In this document: one piece after another, positions 30,297 to 39,017 of the stretch | Layout of the letters: each line of letters starts with the position of its first letter | Numbering within the stretch: the first letter of the stretch is position 1 | DNA from: DASYLJ01 sp036009625 | GTDB taxonomy: Bacteria; Desulfobacterota; Binatia; DP-6 | Assembly: GCA_036009625.1 (NCBI GenBank) | Contig: DASYLJ010000166.1 | Coordinates: 1-64,000 of the forward strand | Reading direction: 5' to 3' | Length of the DNA stretch: 64,000 nucleotides | Notes under the pieces: model-generated | Databases searched by the model: none | What the model was told of the DNA's origin: nothing | Seen by the model: the letters and a program-made list of their open reading frames with translations, nothing else | Made by a program: the position numbers and the translations under genes

Positions 30297-30525
30297 ATGC
30301 CGGACCCACGCGCCAGCCGATCCCTCCCGTCGATCGCGTTCGGCCCGTTCGTGCTCGATGTCGCCGCCGAGCGTCTGCGCAAGGGGCGCGACGTGGTGCG
30401 GCTGCGCCGCAAGGCGTGGGAGACCCTGCGCTATCTCGTCGCGCGCCCGGGCGTCCTGGTGTCGAACGACGAGCTCCTCGATGCGGTGTGGGGTGGCACG
30501 TCGGTCACATCGCAGACGCTGACGA
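30297..30525 (+). pseudogene. Fragment of a winged-helix (OmpR/CadC-type) regulator
   Basis: Residues 11-76 (S-I-A-F-G-P-F-V-L-D ... R-R-K-A-W-E-T-L-R-Y-L-V-A-R-P-G-V-L-V-S-N-D-E-L-L-D-A-V-W) are a clear OmpR/CadC-type winged helix as found at the N-terminus of large transcriptional activators. The conservation stops abruptly after S-Q-T-L-T, where a regular domain continues into the recognition helix and a long C-terminal part. The frame then runs on through low-complexity, Arg-rich sequence. I call this a truncated remnant. The following ~190 bases to 30,717 hold no gene I can support. Confidence 0.6.
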
Positions 30526-30717
30526 TCAGGCCGAGCGCGAGCGGCAATGTGAGCATGAGGGCCACCTCGGAGCGTGGCGTAGCATGCTGGTCTCGCGGCA
30601 ATCCTCACGAGAACGACACATTCGGTGGAGGGTTTCCGTGGAGCCCGGCACCGAAGAGACCCTCGACGACGTCGTCGTCGAAGGGACCGTGGCTCGTCCG
30701 CGCCGCGAAGACCGCGG

Positions 30718-31092
30718 CTACGCGCAGATCTGACGCACGACGCCGACGAGGCTGTCGAGGTTGCTCTTGTCGACCACCGCGGCGGCGCGGAGCTCGCGTG
30801 CGTGGCGTTGTGCTTCCCCGTCGGCACTGAGGACGACGACCGGCACGGTGGCGAGGTTGTGATCCGCCATCTGGGCGCGCCGGAACGCGAAGCCGTCCAT
30901 CACCGGCATGTGCAGATCGAGGACGATCATGCACGGCGTGGTGCCGGCGTCGCGCAACCGGTGCAGGGCCTCCGCGCCATTGGCGGCGGTCAGGACCTTG
31001 AAGCGCTCCATCTCGAGCATGAGGGTGACGGCGTCCCGCATGTCCTCGTTGTCCTCGACGAGAAGGACGAGATGGTTCTCGGGGGCGGCCAC
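30718..31092 (-). CDS. Single-domain response regulator (CheY-like receiver)
   Basis: 124 residues from GTG 31092 (VAAPENHLVLLVEDNEDMR). The receiver acid pair is V-E-D-N, the phosphoacceptor is the Asp in V-L-D-L-H-M-P (about residue 60) and the conserved Lys is in V-V-D-K-S-N (about 107). It has no output domain. No histidine kinase is nearby; a truncated winged-helix regulator lies immediately downstream on the other strand. The upstream extension of the frame overlaps the neighbouring coiled-coil gene and has no receiver similarity. Confidence 0.85.
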   Translation of the reverse strand: MAAPENHLVLLVEDNEDMRDAVTLMLEMERFKVLTAANGAEALHRLRDAGTTPCMIVLDLHMPVMDGFAFRRAQMADHNLATVPVVVLSADGEAQRHARELRAAAVVDKSNLDSLVGVVRQICA

Positions 31093-31135
31093 GTCATCGG
31101 AGTGTACACCTCGCGCAGCCACGAGCGAGCCCGGT

Positions 31136-31900
31136 CTACGATGAAATTTCGGCGAGGAGGCGTTCGAGATCGTGCATCTCGTCGCGCGCCCGTCCGATCG
31201 CGTCCTCGGCGGCGCGCACCTCGCGCTGCAGCGCGGACAGTGCCCGCTCGTGCTTCTCGAGCGAGGTCCGAGCGGTGCGGAGCTTCGTCCGTAGTCGATC
31301 ACGCTCTGCGTCGCGACGTGCCTGCTCGGCTTCCTGTCGCTGCTGCGCCGCGTGTCGCTCCGCCTCGGCGCGCGCCGTCGCGAGATCCTCGCGTTTGCGT
31401 GGGGCCGGTGGTGCCGAACCCTTGCGCGCGACGGGCTCCCACGATGCGCCGAGCGCCTCGAAGCCGGGAGGGTCGCGATCCGTCACGAGTGCGCCCGGCG
31501 GGTCCGGGTCGAAGCCGCCCCCAGCCGCGATGGCGGCGAGTGTCGTGCTCACGCGCCGCAGCGTCGTGTCGACCGATCCGTGGCCGGCCTCCGCCAGGAT
31601 GCCCGCGGCGCGCTTTCGCAGCGTCGCGAGGGTGTCCCGGTGCTCGGTCGTCGCGCTCAGGTCGCCGCTGCGCAATCGCGTCGCGGCTGCGAGCAGATGG
31701 TCGAAGGCGTCGCGGGCGTGCCAGTAGAGCTGGTTGACGGTCCACGCCGAGATGGTCGGACGACGGCGCTTCGCCAGGTCGGTGGCGGCGGCTTTGTCGC
31801 CGCCGTCACGCAACTCCTTGGCGAGGCGCGTACGCTCCGCGACGAAGTCGGCGAGCGGGGCGCGGTACAGGGCTTCGAGGGCGCGCTCGTGAGCGGTCAT
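31136..31900 (-). CDS. Coiled-coil protein of unknown function
   Basis: 254 residues. The N-terminal block (about 5-60: ALEALYRAPLADFVAERTRLAKELR, then GDKAAATDLAKRRRPTISAWTVNQL) resembles a widespread uncharacterised family in high-GC bacteria that begins with L-Y...F-x-x-x-R-x-x-L-A and contains R-P-x-x-x-A-W-x-V-N-Q-L. Residues about 165-250 are a long charged coiled coil. It has no signal peptide, so it is probably cytoplasmic. I do not know its function. Confidence 0.8.
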   Translation of the reverse strand: MTAHERALEALYRAPLADFVAERTRLAKELRDGGDKAAATDLAKRRRPTISAWTVNQLYWHARDAFDHLLAAATRLRSGDLSATTEHRDTLATLRKRAAGILAEAGHGSVDTTLRRVSTTLAAIAAGGGFDPDPPGALVTDRDPPGFEALGASWEPVARKGSAPPAPRKREDLATARAEAERHAAQQRQEAEQARRDAERDRLRTKLRTARTSLEKHERALSALQREVRAAEDAIGRARDEMHDLERLLAEISS

Positions 31901-31971
31901 GCCGCATCCTTACCCGACTCGCTAGGTCCTTGCTTCCGATATGCGGTACGGTGCCTCGAGGAGGGTTCCGG

Positions 31972-32547
31972 ATGCGCAGGAATCTGATCGTCGTGATCGT
32001 GGTGGCCGTGGCCGTTGCATCGTCCGTGGACGCGTCCGTCCTGTGCCAGCGCAGGTCGGGGGCGCTCTTCGTCCGTGACGCCTGCAAGAAGAAGGAGGTC
32101 GCGGTGAATGCCTCCGCGCTCGGTCTCGTGGGGCCGGCGGGGGACGCGGGGACGCCAGGGACCCCCGGGACCCCCGGGGCTCCTGGCGAGGCGCGCGCGT
32201 ATGCCTGCAGCGACGTATCGTTCGACGGGACGCTCGTCGCCGCGTGCGTCGGGCGTCCGAGCAAGAACGTCGTCAGCATCATTGCCAACCCACTGGCGGA
32301 GAACGTCACCTGCTTCGTGTTGGATCCGTCGATCGACGCGGCGTCGTCGATCGCGGTCGCCAGCTTTGCCGACGCCGGCATCACCTCCAGCGTGAACATC
32401 ATCCTCAACGTCATCGGGACGAACGATCAGGTCGGTTGTCCCGCGAACTCGGTCGTGGTGCGGACCGGACGCTTCCGACAGGCCGATGCGGGAAACGGGA
32501 TGCTCCTCGAGGCGGCCCGGCTCGCGGTGAACGTGGCGGTCATGTGA
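31972..32547 (+). CDS. Secreted protein with short collagen-like segment
   Basis: 191 residues from ATG 31972, with a ribosome-binding GGAGGG upstream and a signal peptide MRRNLIVVIVVAVAVASSVDA. After the two-Cys block V-L-C-Q-R-R...R-D-A-C-K it contains six Gly-x-y triplets (about residues 55-74: G-P-A-G-D-A-G-T-P then G-T-P-G-T-P-G-A-P). A C-terminal beta-rich domain with three or four Cys follows. Collagen-like linkers of this kind occur in bacterial surface proteins. The function is unknown. Confidence 0.8.
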   Translation: MRRNLIVVIVVAVAVASSVDASVLCQRRSGALFVRDACKKKEVAVNASALGLVGPAGDAGTPGTPGTPGAPGEARAYACSDVSFDGTLVAACVGRPSKNVVSIIANPLAENVTCFVLDPSIDAASSIAVASFADAGITSSVNIILNVIGTNDQVGCPANSVVVRTGRFRQADAGNGMLLEAARLAVNVAVM

Positions 32548-32568
32548 TCCGATCCCGCGAGCGACGCA

Positions 32569-32607
32569 CCATACCGCAACGTATTGTCTCCATACGTTTG
32601 GGTATGG
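32569..32607. promoter_or_regulatory. Nested inverted repeats, likely TetR operator
   Basis: Within 40 bases upstream of the tetR gene there are CCATACC/GGTATGG outer arms (from 32569 and 32601), CGTAT/ATACG (32580-32584 and 32592-32596) and CCATAC/GTATGG (32590-32595 and 32602-32607). Such overlapping dyads just upstream of a TetR gene are typical operators. Confidence 0.5.
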
Positions 32608-32619
32608 TACCGACGCCCG

Positions 32620-33246
32620 ATGTCGCCTGGCCGCCGTCCCGTCGCTCGACGTCCGCCGGCGGTGGCGCGTCGGTCGGCCGACGCGTGGATCGCCGCCGCC
32701 CTGCGCCGCCTCGTACGCGACGGCGTGACGGGCGTGCGGATCGACCGGCTCGCGGACGACCTCGGTGTCACCAAGGGGAGCTTCTACTGGCACTTCGCCG
32801 ATCGGGGCGCGTTCCTGCGCGCGATCGCGACGTCGTGGGCGGACGAGCAGGTGCCGTCACACCTCGGTGCGGGGGACGCACTCGTCGCGCCGACACCGCG
32901 GGACCGGCTGCGCCGCGTCCTCGAGCGCTTCGCCGGTGAAGGCATCGGGCGAACGGCGCACGCCATGCGCGACTGGGGGCGCCAGGATGCGCATGTCCGG
33001 CGCGCGGTGGATCGCGCCGATCGGGTGGTGCTCGCCGAGCTGACGCAGATCTTCGCGGATCTCGGGATGAGTGCGGGGGAAGCCGCGCTTCGGGCGCGGG
33101 TGATCTTCTGGGCGGGTATCGGTTGGCACGTCGTCGAGCCGTCGCCGGCGGCCGCCAGCGTACGCGACCTCGACCAGGTGCTCGACCTCTTCATCGGGCC
33201 GCGCCCCCCGCCCCGCGTGCGAAAGGCGCCGGGTCGCCGGAAATGA
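32620..33246 (+). CDS. TetR family regulator of the MMPL-like exporter
   Basis: 208 residues from ATG 32620. The DNA-binding domain is at about residues 18-65 (W-I-A-A-A-L-R-R-L...L-G-V-T-K-G-S-F-Y-W-H-F), a K-G-S-F-Y-W-H-F recognition helix typical of the family. The C-terminal half is helical. Its stop overlaps the start of the MMPL/RND-like gene (ATGA at 33243-33246), and nested inverted repeats precede it, so it probably regulates itself and the exporter. Confidence 0.9.
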   Translation: MSPGRRPVARRPPAVARRSADAWIAAALRRLVRDGVTGVRIDRLADDLGVTKGSFYWHFADRGAFLRAIATSWADEQVPSHLGAGDALVAPTPRDRLRRVLERFAGEGIGRTAHAMRDWGRQDAHVRRAVDRADRVVLAELTQIFADLGMSAGEAALRARVIFWAGIGWHVVEPSPAAASVRDLDQVLDLFIGPRPPPRVRKAPGRRK

Positions 33247-35561
33247 ACCGATGGGCGGCGTGGCTGGTTGCCCACGGGCGGGGCTTCACGCTGCTCGTGC
33301 TGCTCATCTCCGTGGTGCTGGGCGTGATCGGATCGCAGCTCCGCTTCGATTTCCGCACCGCCGATCTGCTGCCGCAGGGCCACCCGTTCATCGCGGTCCA
33401 CAACCGCTTCCACAAGAACTTCAGCGAGGCGAACGTCCTCACGGTGATGATCGAGTCGCCGGACGGATCGATCTTCACGCCGGAACGCCTCGCCCTCGTC
33501 TGGGACATCACCAACGCCGTCGAGGCGCTTCCCGGCGTCAACCACGATCAGGTCGAGTCGATCGCGCATCGCGACACACGCTGGATACGCTCCCTGGCCG
33601 GTGGCCGTATGGAGGGCGGCCCGGTGATGATGGTCCGCCCGACGACCGTAGCCGAGGCGCGCGACATCGAGCGGACCGCGCTGTCCACCGGCTACCTGCT
33701 CGGCAACCTCATCTCGCTCGATCGCCACGCAGTGATCGTGCGGGCCGGGCTGATCGAATCGAAGCTCGACTTCCGGCGCCTGTTCGAGGCCGTGAACCAG
33801 ACCGTGCTCCCGCTGGCGACGGACGGTCTCCGCATCTACGTCAGCGGTGCGCCGCGACTCGATGGGTGGATCCTGGCGCTCGAGTGGCAGGTCGCGGCCG
33901 CATTCGGTGCGGCGATCGTCGTGACCTGGATCCTGCTGTGGCTCTATTTCCGCGACTGGCGGGGGGCGCTCCGGCCGACGATCTCCGGTGGTCTGGCCGC
34001 GCTGTGGGGCCTAGGCGTGATGTATCTGTCCGGGTTCACGCTCAACCCGCTGATTCTCGTCATCCCCTTCCTGATCACGGCGCGCGCGGTGAGCCACTCC
34101 GCACAGATGCACGACCGCTACTACGAGGAACTGGCGGCGGGGCGGGAGCAGTCGGTGGCCGTCCACGGTGCCTTCGACGGGCTGTGGGCACCGACCCTCG
34201 CCGGCATCCTCACCGATGCGCTCGGCGTGCTGGCGATCGGACTGGTGGCCATTCCCGCACTCCGCGCGCTGGCGCTGGCGGCCACCGCGTGGCTGCTCTC
34301 GCTCGTCGTCACCGAGCTGCTGTTGAACCCGATCATCTACAGCCGGCTGCGGCCGCCGGACCTCGCACGGATTCGGGCTCGTGAGACGGACGGGCTGACG
34401 CGGCTCTGCCGGCGGCTGGCGGCGATGATCGTCGATCCGCGCCGGCGTCGCCGGCTCCTCGTGGGGACGGCGGTCGCGTGTGCGGTGGCGATCGGATTCG
34501 TCGCCGGGATCGACATCGGCGACCCGTCCGCCTCTCGCGTCCTCGATCGGGATTCGGCGTACAACGAGGCTGCACGCGCGACGGAGGACAAATTCGGCGG
34601 CACCGAGCGCTTCATGGTGGTCGTCGAGGGCGACGGGCCGCGCGCGCTCTATCAGCCCGAGGTGCTGCGCACGATCGAGAAGCTCCAGACCACGCTGGGC
34701 CGGCTCCCCGTCGTTGCCGCCAGCATCTCGCTCGTCGACATGCTGAAGGGCATGCGCGAACGCTTCCACGAGTCCGATCCGAAGTGGGGGGCGATTCCGA
34801 GCACCGCGCAGGACGTGGCGTCGGAGTTCTTCCTGTACTGGGGATCGGTCTACCCCTCGACCAGCGCGCGGTTCTTCACGCCGGACTTCTCGTCCGCCCC
34901 GATCACGTTCTTCTGTCGCGATCACACGGTCGCGCACGTGCGCGGGCTCGTGACGGCGGCCGAGGAGTTCATTGCCGCGCATCCGATGCCGGGAGCGCAC
35001 TTCCTCCTCGCCGGCGGCTTCGTCGGCACCCTGGCGGCGGTGTACGACGAGATCCTGCGCAGCGACGCGCTCATGACGTTCGCGTCGTTCGCCGTGATCC
35101 TGTTCATCGTCGGGACGACGTATCGCTCGCTCGTGGCGGCGTTGCTGCTCACGCTGCCGCTCGTCGTCGCCAATCTCCTGGTCAACGCGTACATGGCGGC
35201 GCGGGGGATCGGCGTCGATCTCGATACCCTGCCGGTGATCGCCGTCGGTGTGGGGTTCGGGATCGACTACGGCATCTACCTGGTCAGCCGGATCCAGGAG
35301 GTGCTCGCGGACGGGAGCACCCTCGAGCAGGCCGTCGAACGCGCCATCGCCGGATCGGGACGGACCATCGCCTTCACGGCGATCACGATGACGGCCGGCG
35401 TGCTCTGCTTCACGCTGACCGAGATCCGATTCGTGAGCGAGATGGCGGCGCTGCTGGCGCTGTGGATGTGTGCCAGCGCGGTGACGTCGCTGGTCGTCCT
35501 GCCGGCGTTGCTCCTGACGCTGCGGCCGCGCTTCCTCACCGCGATGCGTCCGCTATCGTGA
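33243..35561 (+). CDS. MMPL/RND-superfamily lipid exporter
   Basis: 772 residues from ATG 33243. Twelve membrane segments occur in two repeats of one plus five around large loops (about 35-205 and 440-610). The MMPL-like hallmarks are the F-D-F-R-T-A-D-L-L-P N-terminal loop and the G-V-G-F-G-I-D-Y-G-I-Y-L segment in the second half, where Asp and Tyr sit in the proton path of MmpL3-type transporters. It resembles predicted exporters of the hopanoid (HpnN) or lipid class. Coupling to TetR suggests inducible export. It overlaps the convergent fucose-synthase gene by nine bases. Confidence 0.88.
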   Translation: MNRWAAWLVAHGRGFTLLVLLISVVLGVIGSQLRFDFRTADLLPQGHPFIAVHNRFHKNFSEANVLTVMIESPDGSIFTPERLALVWDITNAVEALPGVNHDQVESIAHRDTRWIRSLAGGRMEGGPVMMVRPTTVAEARDIERTALSTGYLLGNLISLDRHAVIVRAGLIESKLDFRRLFEAVNQTVLPLATDGLRIYVSGAPRLDGWILALEWQVAAAFGAAIVVTWILLWLYFRDWRGALRPTISGGLAALWGLGVMYLSGFTLNPLILVIPFLITARAVSHSAQMHDRYYEELAAGREQSVAVHGAFDGLWAPTLAGILTDALGVLAIGLVAIPALRALALAATAWLLSLVVTELLLNPIIYSRLRPPDLARIRARETDGLTRLCRRLAAMIVDPRRRRRLLVGTAVACAVAIGFVAGIDIGDPSASRVLDRDSAYNEAARATEDKFGGTERFMVVVEGDGPRALYQPEVLRTIEKLQTTLGRLPVVAASISLVDMLKGMRERFHESDPKWGAIPSTAQDVASEFFLYWGSVYPSTSARFFTPDFSSAPITFFCRDHTVAHVRGLVTAAEEFIAAHPMPGAHFLLAGGFVGTLAAVYDEILRSDALMTFASFAVILFIVGTTYRSLVAALLLTLPLVVANLLVNAYMAARGIGVDLDTLPVIAVGVGFGIDYGIYLVSRIQEVLADGSTLEQAVERAIAGSGRTIAFTAITMTAGVLCFTLTEIRFVSEMAALLALWMCASAVTSLVVLPALLLTLRPRFLTAMRPLS

Positions 35562-36494
35562 CCGCGCGGCTTCGGTCCAGGCGACGGTGCGACGCAGCCC
35601 CTCCGCGAACGTCGTGCGTGCGACGAAGCCGAAGCGCTCTCGCGCGCGGCTGACGTCCAGACGTCGACGGGGTTGGCCGTTCGGTTGGGTCGCATCCCAC
35701 CGGATGTCCCCCGCGAAGCCCGTTTCGCGGGCGATGGCGTCGGCCAGCTCGCGGATCGAGATGTCGACGCCCGAGCCCAGGTTCACGGGCTCGGGATCGT
35801 CGTATCGCTCCGTCGCCAGCACGATGCCCTCGGCGGCGTCCTCGACGTACAGGAACTCGCGCGTGGCGGAGCCGTCGCCCCAGCAGACGATCGACGGGGC
35901 GCCGGCGTCGCGCGCATCGCAGCACTTGCGGATGAGCGCCGGAATCACGTGCGACGTCTCGGGATCGGAGCGATCGTGCGGACCGTAGAGATTCACCGGC
36001 AGGAGATAGATGCCGGGGAGGCCGTACTGTTGTCGGTACGCCTGCAGCTGGACGAGGAGCATCTTCTTGGCGAGACCGTACGGCGCGTTCGTCTCCTCCG
36101 GATAGCCGTTCCACAGGTCGTCCTCGCGAAACGGTACCGGCGTGTGTTTCGGATAGGCGCACACCGTCCCCACGCACGTGATCTTGCGGATGCCCGCCAG
36201 CCGACCCTGCTCGACCAGATGAAGACCCATGAGGGCGTTGTCGTAGAAGAAGGACCCGGGATGGGAGCGGTTGGCGCCGATGCCGCCGACGACGGCGGCG
36301 AGATGGATCAACACCGTGGGGCGCGTCTCGACGTATAGGCGCGCGGTGGCGGCGGCATCGCGCAGATCGTACTCGGTGCGACGGGGCACGATCACGTCGC
36401 GACAGCCGTGCTGCTCGAGGGCGGCGACGACGTGGCGGCCGAGGAAGCCCGCGCCGCCGGTGACGCACACCCGTTCGCTGGCGAGGTCGATCAT
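35553..36494 (-). CDS. fcl: GDP-L-fucose synthase (SDR extended)
   Basis: 313 residues from ATG 36494 (MIDLASERVCVTGGAGFLGRHV). The NADP-binding G-G-A-G-F-L-G motif is at 13-19, the family block L-A-A-V-V-G-G-I-G-A-N at about 68-78, and the catalytic Y-G-L-A-K-K at about 139-144; G-T-V-C-A-Y-P replaces the usual S-S-C-I-Y-P. Together these identify the epimerase-reductase that converts GDP-4-keto-6-deoxymannose to GDP-L-fucose. The downstream half has the N-L-Y-G-P-H-D and R-E-F-L-Y-V-E-D-A-A blocks. It is coupled by ATGA overlap to the glycosyltransferase-like gene upstream. Confidence 0.9.
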   Translation of the reverse strand: MIDLASERVCVTGGAGFLGRHVVAALEQHGCRDVIVPRRTEYDLRDAAATARLYVETRPTVLIHLAAVVGGIGANRSHPGSFFYDNALMGLHLVEQGRLAGIRKITCVGTVCAYPKHTPVPFREDDLWNGYPEETNAPYGLAKKMLLVQLQAYRQQYGLPGIYLLPVNLYGPHDRSDPETSHVIPALIRKCCDARDAGAPSIVCWGDGSATREFLYVEDAAEGIVLATERYDDPEPVNLGSGVDISIRELADAIARETGFAGDIRWDATQPNGQPRRRLDVSRARERFGFVARTTFAEGLRRTVAWTEAARSR

Positions 36495-37243
36495 GCGAGC
36501 GCGGCGCCCATGCGGATGTCGCCGTCGATGCGCTCGACGTCCACCGGCGGCGCGATGCCGAGCCGCGCCATGCTGGCGGCGCAGGCCGAGAGCAGGCGGC
36601 CGTCGTCGGTGCTCTCGCCGAAGACGGCGAGGTTCCGCGCCGTGACGTACCGGATCTCGTCCGCCGGAACCTTCCAGACGTCGCCGTGGCCGGGCTCCTG
36701 CCCGGTCCACTCGTCGAGCTGTTTGGCACGGATGGGCTCGTGCGGGAATCGGCGGAACGCGTCACGCAGGACGCGCACGCGCACGTACTGGTGGATCCAG
36801 AACTGGTGGACGTCGAGGCGGCGGAGGAGCACCTCGCCGTCGGGTGTCGTCGTGCCGCCGTCGCTGCTGACGTGCCCGTCGACGAGGAGCTTACGACAGC
36901 GGCAGAAGATGAGCCCGGTAACGGTAGGGTCGTCCAACCCGACGAGCCACGCGTGCAGTCGCGAGACGGCCGCGACGTCGACATCGATCAGCCACTTGTC
37001 GTCGATGCACCAGTAGACCCACTCGTCGTCGGGAAGATCGCGCAGCAGGGTCTCGACGGTCGCGATGATGGGACCCGGCGACGGAACGAGCTCGATCGCA
37101 GGGTCGGACCACTCGTCCGGCCAGCGTGCGTGCTGGAAGGGGATGCGAAAGACGAACGGATGATCGGGCCAGCGCGTGCGGTAGGTGCGCACCATGTGCG
37201 CCGCCATCGGCGCGTAGCGGTCGCAGCTCAGTACGATGGCGCG
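36491..37243 (-). CDS. Glycosyltransferase-like protein
   Basis: 250 residues from ATG 37243 (MRAIVLSCDRYAPMAAHMV). The opening beta-strand S-C-D-R-Y and a later W-V-Y-W-C-I-D-D-K-W-L block with paired Asp suggest a GT-A-like nucleotide-sugar fold, with the D-D pair as possible metal ligands. It is paired with GDP-fucose synthase by a four-base overlap, so a fucosyltransferase or another cell-surface glycosylation role is a reasonable inference. No closer family can be named. Confidence 0.65.
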   Translation of the reverse strand, partial: RAIVLSCDRYAPMAAHMVRTYRTRWPDHPFVFRIPFQHARWPDEWSDPAIELVPSPGPIIATVETLLRDLPDDEWVYWCIDDKWLIDVDVAAVSRLHAWLVGLDDPTVTGLIFCRCRKLLVDGHVSSDGGTTTPDGEVLLRRLDVHQFWIHQYVRVRVLRDAFRRFPHEPIRAKQLDEWTGQEPGHGDVWKVPADEIRYVTARNLAVFGESTDDGRLLSACAASMARLGIAPPVDVERIDGDIRMGAALA

Positions 37244-37344
37244 CATGCGGCGGTTTCGTATCAGGGGGAGGATGGGGCTGCGAGCTTCGCTGCTCGCGAT
37301 CCAGCGCATGCTGGTGTACGCGACAGAGTGGAGACGGAGGTCGG

Positions 37345-37743
37345 ATGATGGGTCGAGGCATGACGTGGGTCGCGCTGCTCGTCGTGCTGTGCGGGACGCC
37401 GGGGATGGCCACGGAGTCCAGCGAGGTCGAGCCGAACGACGCCGCGGGGCAGGCGACCGCGCTCGGCGACCCCACGACCGGGCTCCTGGTGGAGGGCAAC
37501 GTCTTCCCCGCTGACGACGTCGGCTACTGGTCGTTCACGGCGCAGGCGGACGATCGGGTCTCGGTGGCGGCCATCACCGCGTCATCGGCGGGAAACAGCG
37601 ACAGCCAGATCGAGGTGCTCGCCGCCAATGGCATCACGGTCCTCGAGGGGAAGCAGGCGTCGGGCGCGATCGAGGCGGCGGCGCGACAGGCGCTACGCGA
37701 CGCCGTCACGGCAGCGCAGGGCGATCTGTGTGGAGCGACGTGA
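37345..37743 (+). CDS. Small secreted PPC-domain-like protein, possibly truncated
   Basis: 132 residues with a good ribosome-binding site and signal peptide (MMGRGMTWVALLVVLCGTPGMA). The block S-S-E-V-E-P-N-D-A-A-G-Q-A-T-A-L...V-F-P-A-D-D-V-G-Y-W-S-F-T-A matches the bacterial pre-peptidase C-terminal (PPC) domain (E-P-N-D...G-D-x-D-Y-F-x-F-x). After about residue 90 the PPC pattern gives way to helical Ala-rich sequence with one Cys and an early stop. Full PPC proteins in this lineage are usually longer, so a truncated gene is possible. The stop overlaps the next ATG by one base. Confidence 0.65.
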   Translation: MMGRGMTWVALLVVLCGTPGMATESSEVEPNDAAGQATALGDPTTGLLVEGNVFPADDVGYWSFTAQADDRVSVAAITASSAGNSDSQIEVLAANGITVLEGKQASGAIEAAARQALRDAVTAAQGDLCGAT

Positions 37744-38144
37744 TGCGTCCCGTCTTCCATCTGGCGTTCCCGGTCTCGAGCCTGGCGGAGTCGGAGCGCT
37801 TCTACGTGACCACGTTGGGTGCAACCGCGGGACGACGCAGTCGCACGTCGTTGGACCTGCTGCTCTTCGGGCATCAGCTCACGATCCACGAGCGCCCCGC
37901 CGAGGTGCTCACGCCAGAGCAGACGGGCGTCCGTCACTTCGGCGTCATCCTGGGATGGGACGAATGGGACATCCTGTGCGCCAGGCTACGCGAAGAGGGA
38001 GTCCAGTTCGTGCGTGAGCCGTCGGTGGTCCATCAGGGAACGCCGCGCGAAGAGGGCAAGATGCTTCTTCTCGACCCGAGCGGGAACCTGATCGAGCTGA
38101 AGACCTATCGCGACCCACGAGCTGCGCTCGGTCTCGACGTCTAG
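37743..38144 (+). CDS. VOC family (glyoxalase-like) protein
   Basis: 133 residues starting at ATG 37743. The paired beta-alpha-beta-beta-beta pattern opens F-H-L-A-F-P-V-S-S-L-A-E-S-E-R-F-Y, with H at position 6. The second half has R-H-F-G-V-I-L and ends D-P-S-G-N-L-I-E-L-K, where the Glu is the second metal ligand of the glyoxalase/dioxygenase superfamily. It is probably a small-molecule dioxygenase or lyase; the substrate is unknown. It overlaps the preceding stop by one base (TGATG). Confidence 0.88.
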   Translation: MRPVFHLAFPVSSLAESERFYVTTLGATAGRRSRTSLDLLLFGHQLTIHERPAEVLTPEQTGVRHFGVILGWDEWDILCARLREEGVQFVREPSVVHQGTPREEGKMLLLDPSGNLIELKTYRDPRAALGLDV

Positions 38145-38199
38145 ACCGGCGACGTCGCGGAGGGCTGGCCGTCGCTGGCGACTGCGGGTACAGGGAGCC

Positions 38200-39012
38200 A
38201 TGCGACTCGGCCTCTACGTCCGCAACATGGGTCCGCAGTCGGCGCCCGACACGGTGGTGGCGTGTGCCCGCGCGGTGGAGGAGGTGGGGCTCGACCATCT
38301 CTGGGTCGGCGATCACATCGCCATCCCGCCCGACGATGCGGAGGGCTCGAACGGCCGCTACCTCGATCCCCTGGCGACGCTGGCGTTCCTCGCCGGCTGC
38401 ACGTCGCGCGTCCAGCTCGGGCTCGGCGTGCTGGTGCTGCCGTATCGCCCGCCGCTGCCGACGGCGAAGTGGATCGCGACCATCCAGGAGCTGTCGCGCG
38501 GTCGGCTGCTCTTCGGCGTGGGGTCGGGATGGATGAAGCCCGAGTTCCGCGCGGTCGGCGTGGACTACACGCGCCGCGGGAAGATCACCGATGCCACCCT
38601 CGAGTTCCTGCAGCGCTGCTTCACGGACGACGTCGTCGAGGAGAATGGCCAGCCGTTTCTATTCCGCCCGCGTCCGCCACGTCCGCCGATCCTCGTCGGC
38701 GGCGCGCCGGAGTACGCCTTCCCGCGCATCGTGCGCTTCGGTGACGGCTGGATGCCGTTCGGCGTCGAGGTCGACGATCTCGCGCCGCAGATCGCCGAGC
38801 TGCGCCGCCAGATGAGGGCGGCGGGCAAGCCCGATCCAGAGATCGTCGCGGTCACACGGCTCGACTTGGACGACCCACCAGCAGCGTCGGCTCGTGCGAA
38901 CGCCTTCGCTGCGGCCGGCGCCACTGCGCTGGTGCACGGGTGGCGCTACACGGGTTACGACGACTTTCGCGTCGGCGCCGACGCGATGGCCGCGCTCGAT
39001 ATCGCGCGGTAG
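38200..39012 (+). CDS. LLM-class F420-dependent oxidoreductase
   Basis: 270 residues, luciferase-like monooxygenase TIM barrel. Conserved blocks are G-L-D-H-L-W-V-G-D-H, V-Q-L-G-L-G-V-L-V-L-P-Y-R, the P-x-x-x-A-K-x-x-A-T-I...S-x-G-R-L substrate-cofactor segment and F-G-V-G-S-G-W. The form is that of F420-dependent enzymes (MSMEG-like, Rv-like family) rather than FMN bacterial luciferase. The substrate is unknown. F420 use would fit an actinobacterial, Binatota or deltaproteobacterial host. Confidence 0.88.
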   Translation: MRLGLYVRNMGPQSAPDTVVACARAVEEVGLDHLWVGDHIAIPPDDAEGSNGRYLDPLATLAFLAGCTSRVQLGLGVLVLPYRPPLPTAKWIATIQELSRGRLLFGVGSGWMKPEFRAVGVDYTRRGKITDATLEFLQRCFTDDVVEENGQPFLFRPRPPRPPILVGGAPEYAFPRIVRFGDGWMPFGVEVDDLAPQIAELRRQMRAAGKPDPEIVAVTRLDLDDPPAASARANAFAAAGATALVHGWRYTGYDDFRVGADAMAALDIAR

Positions 39013-39017
39013 TCGTC

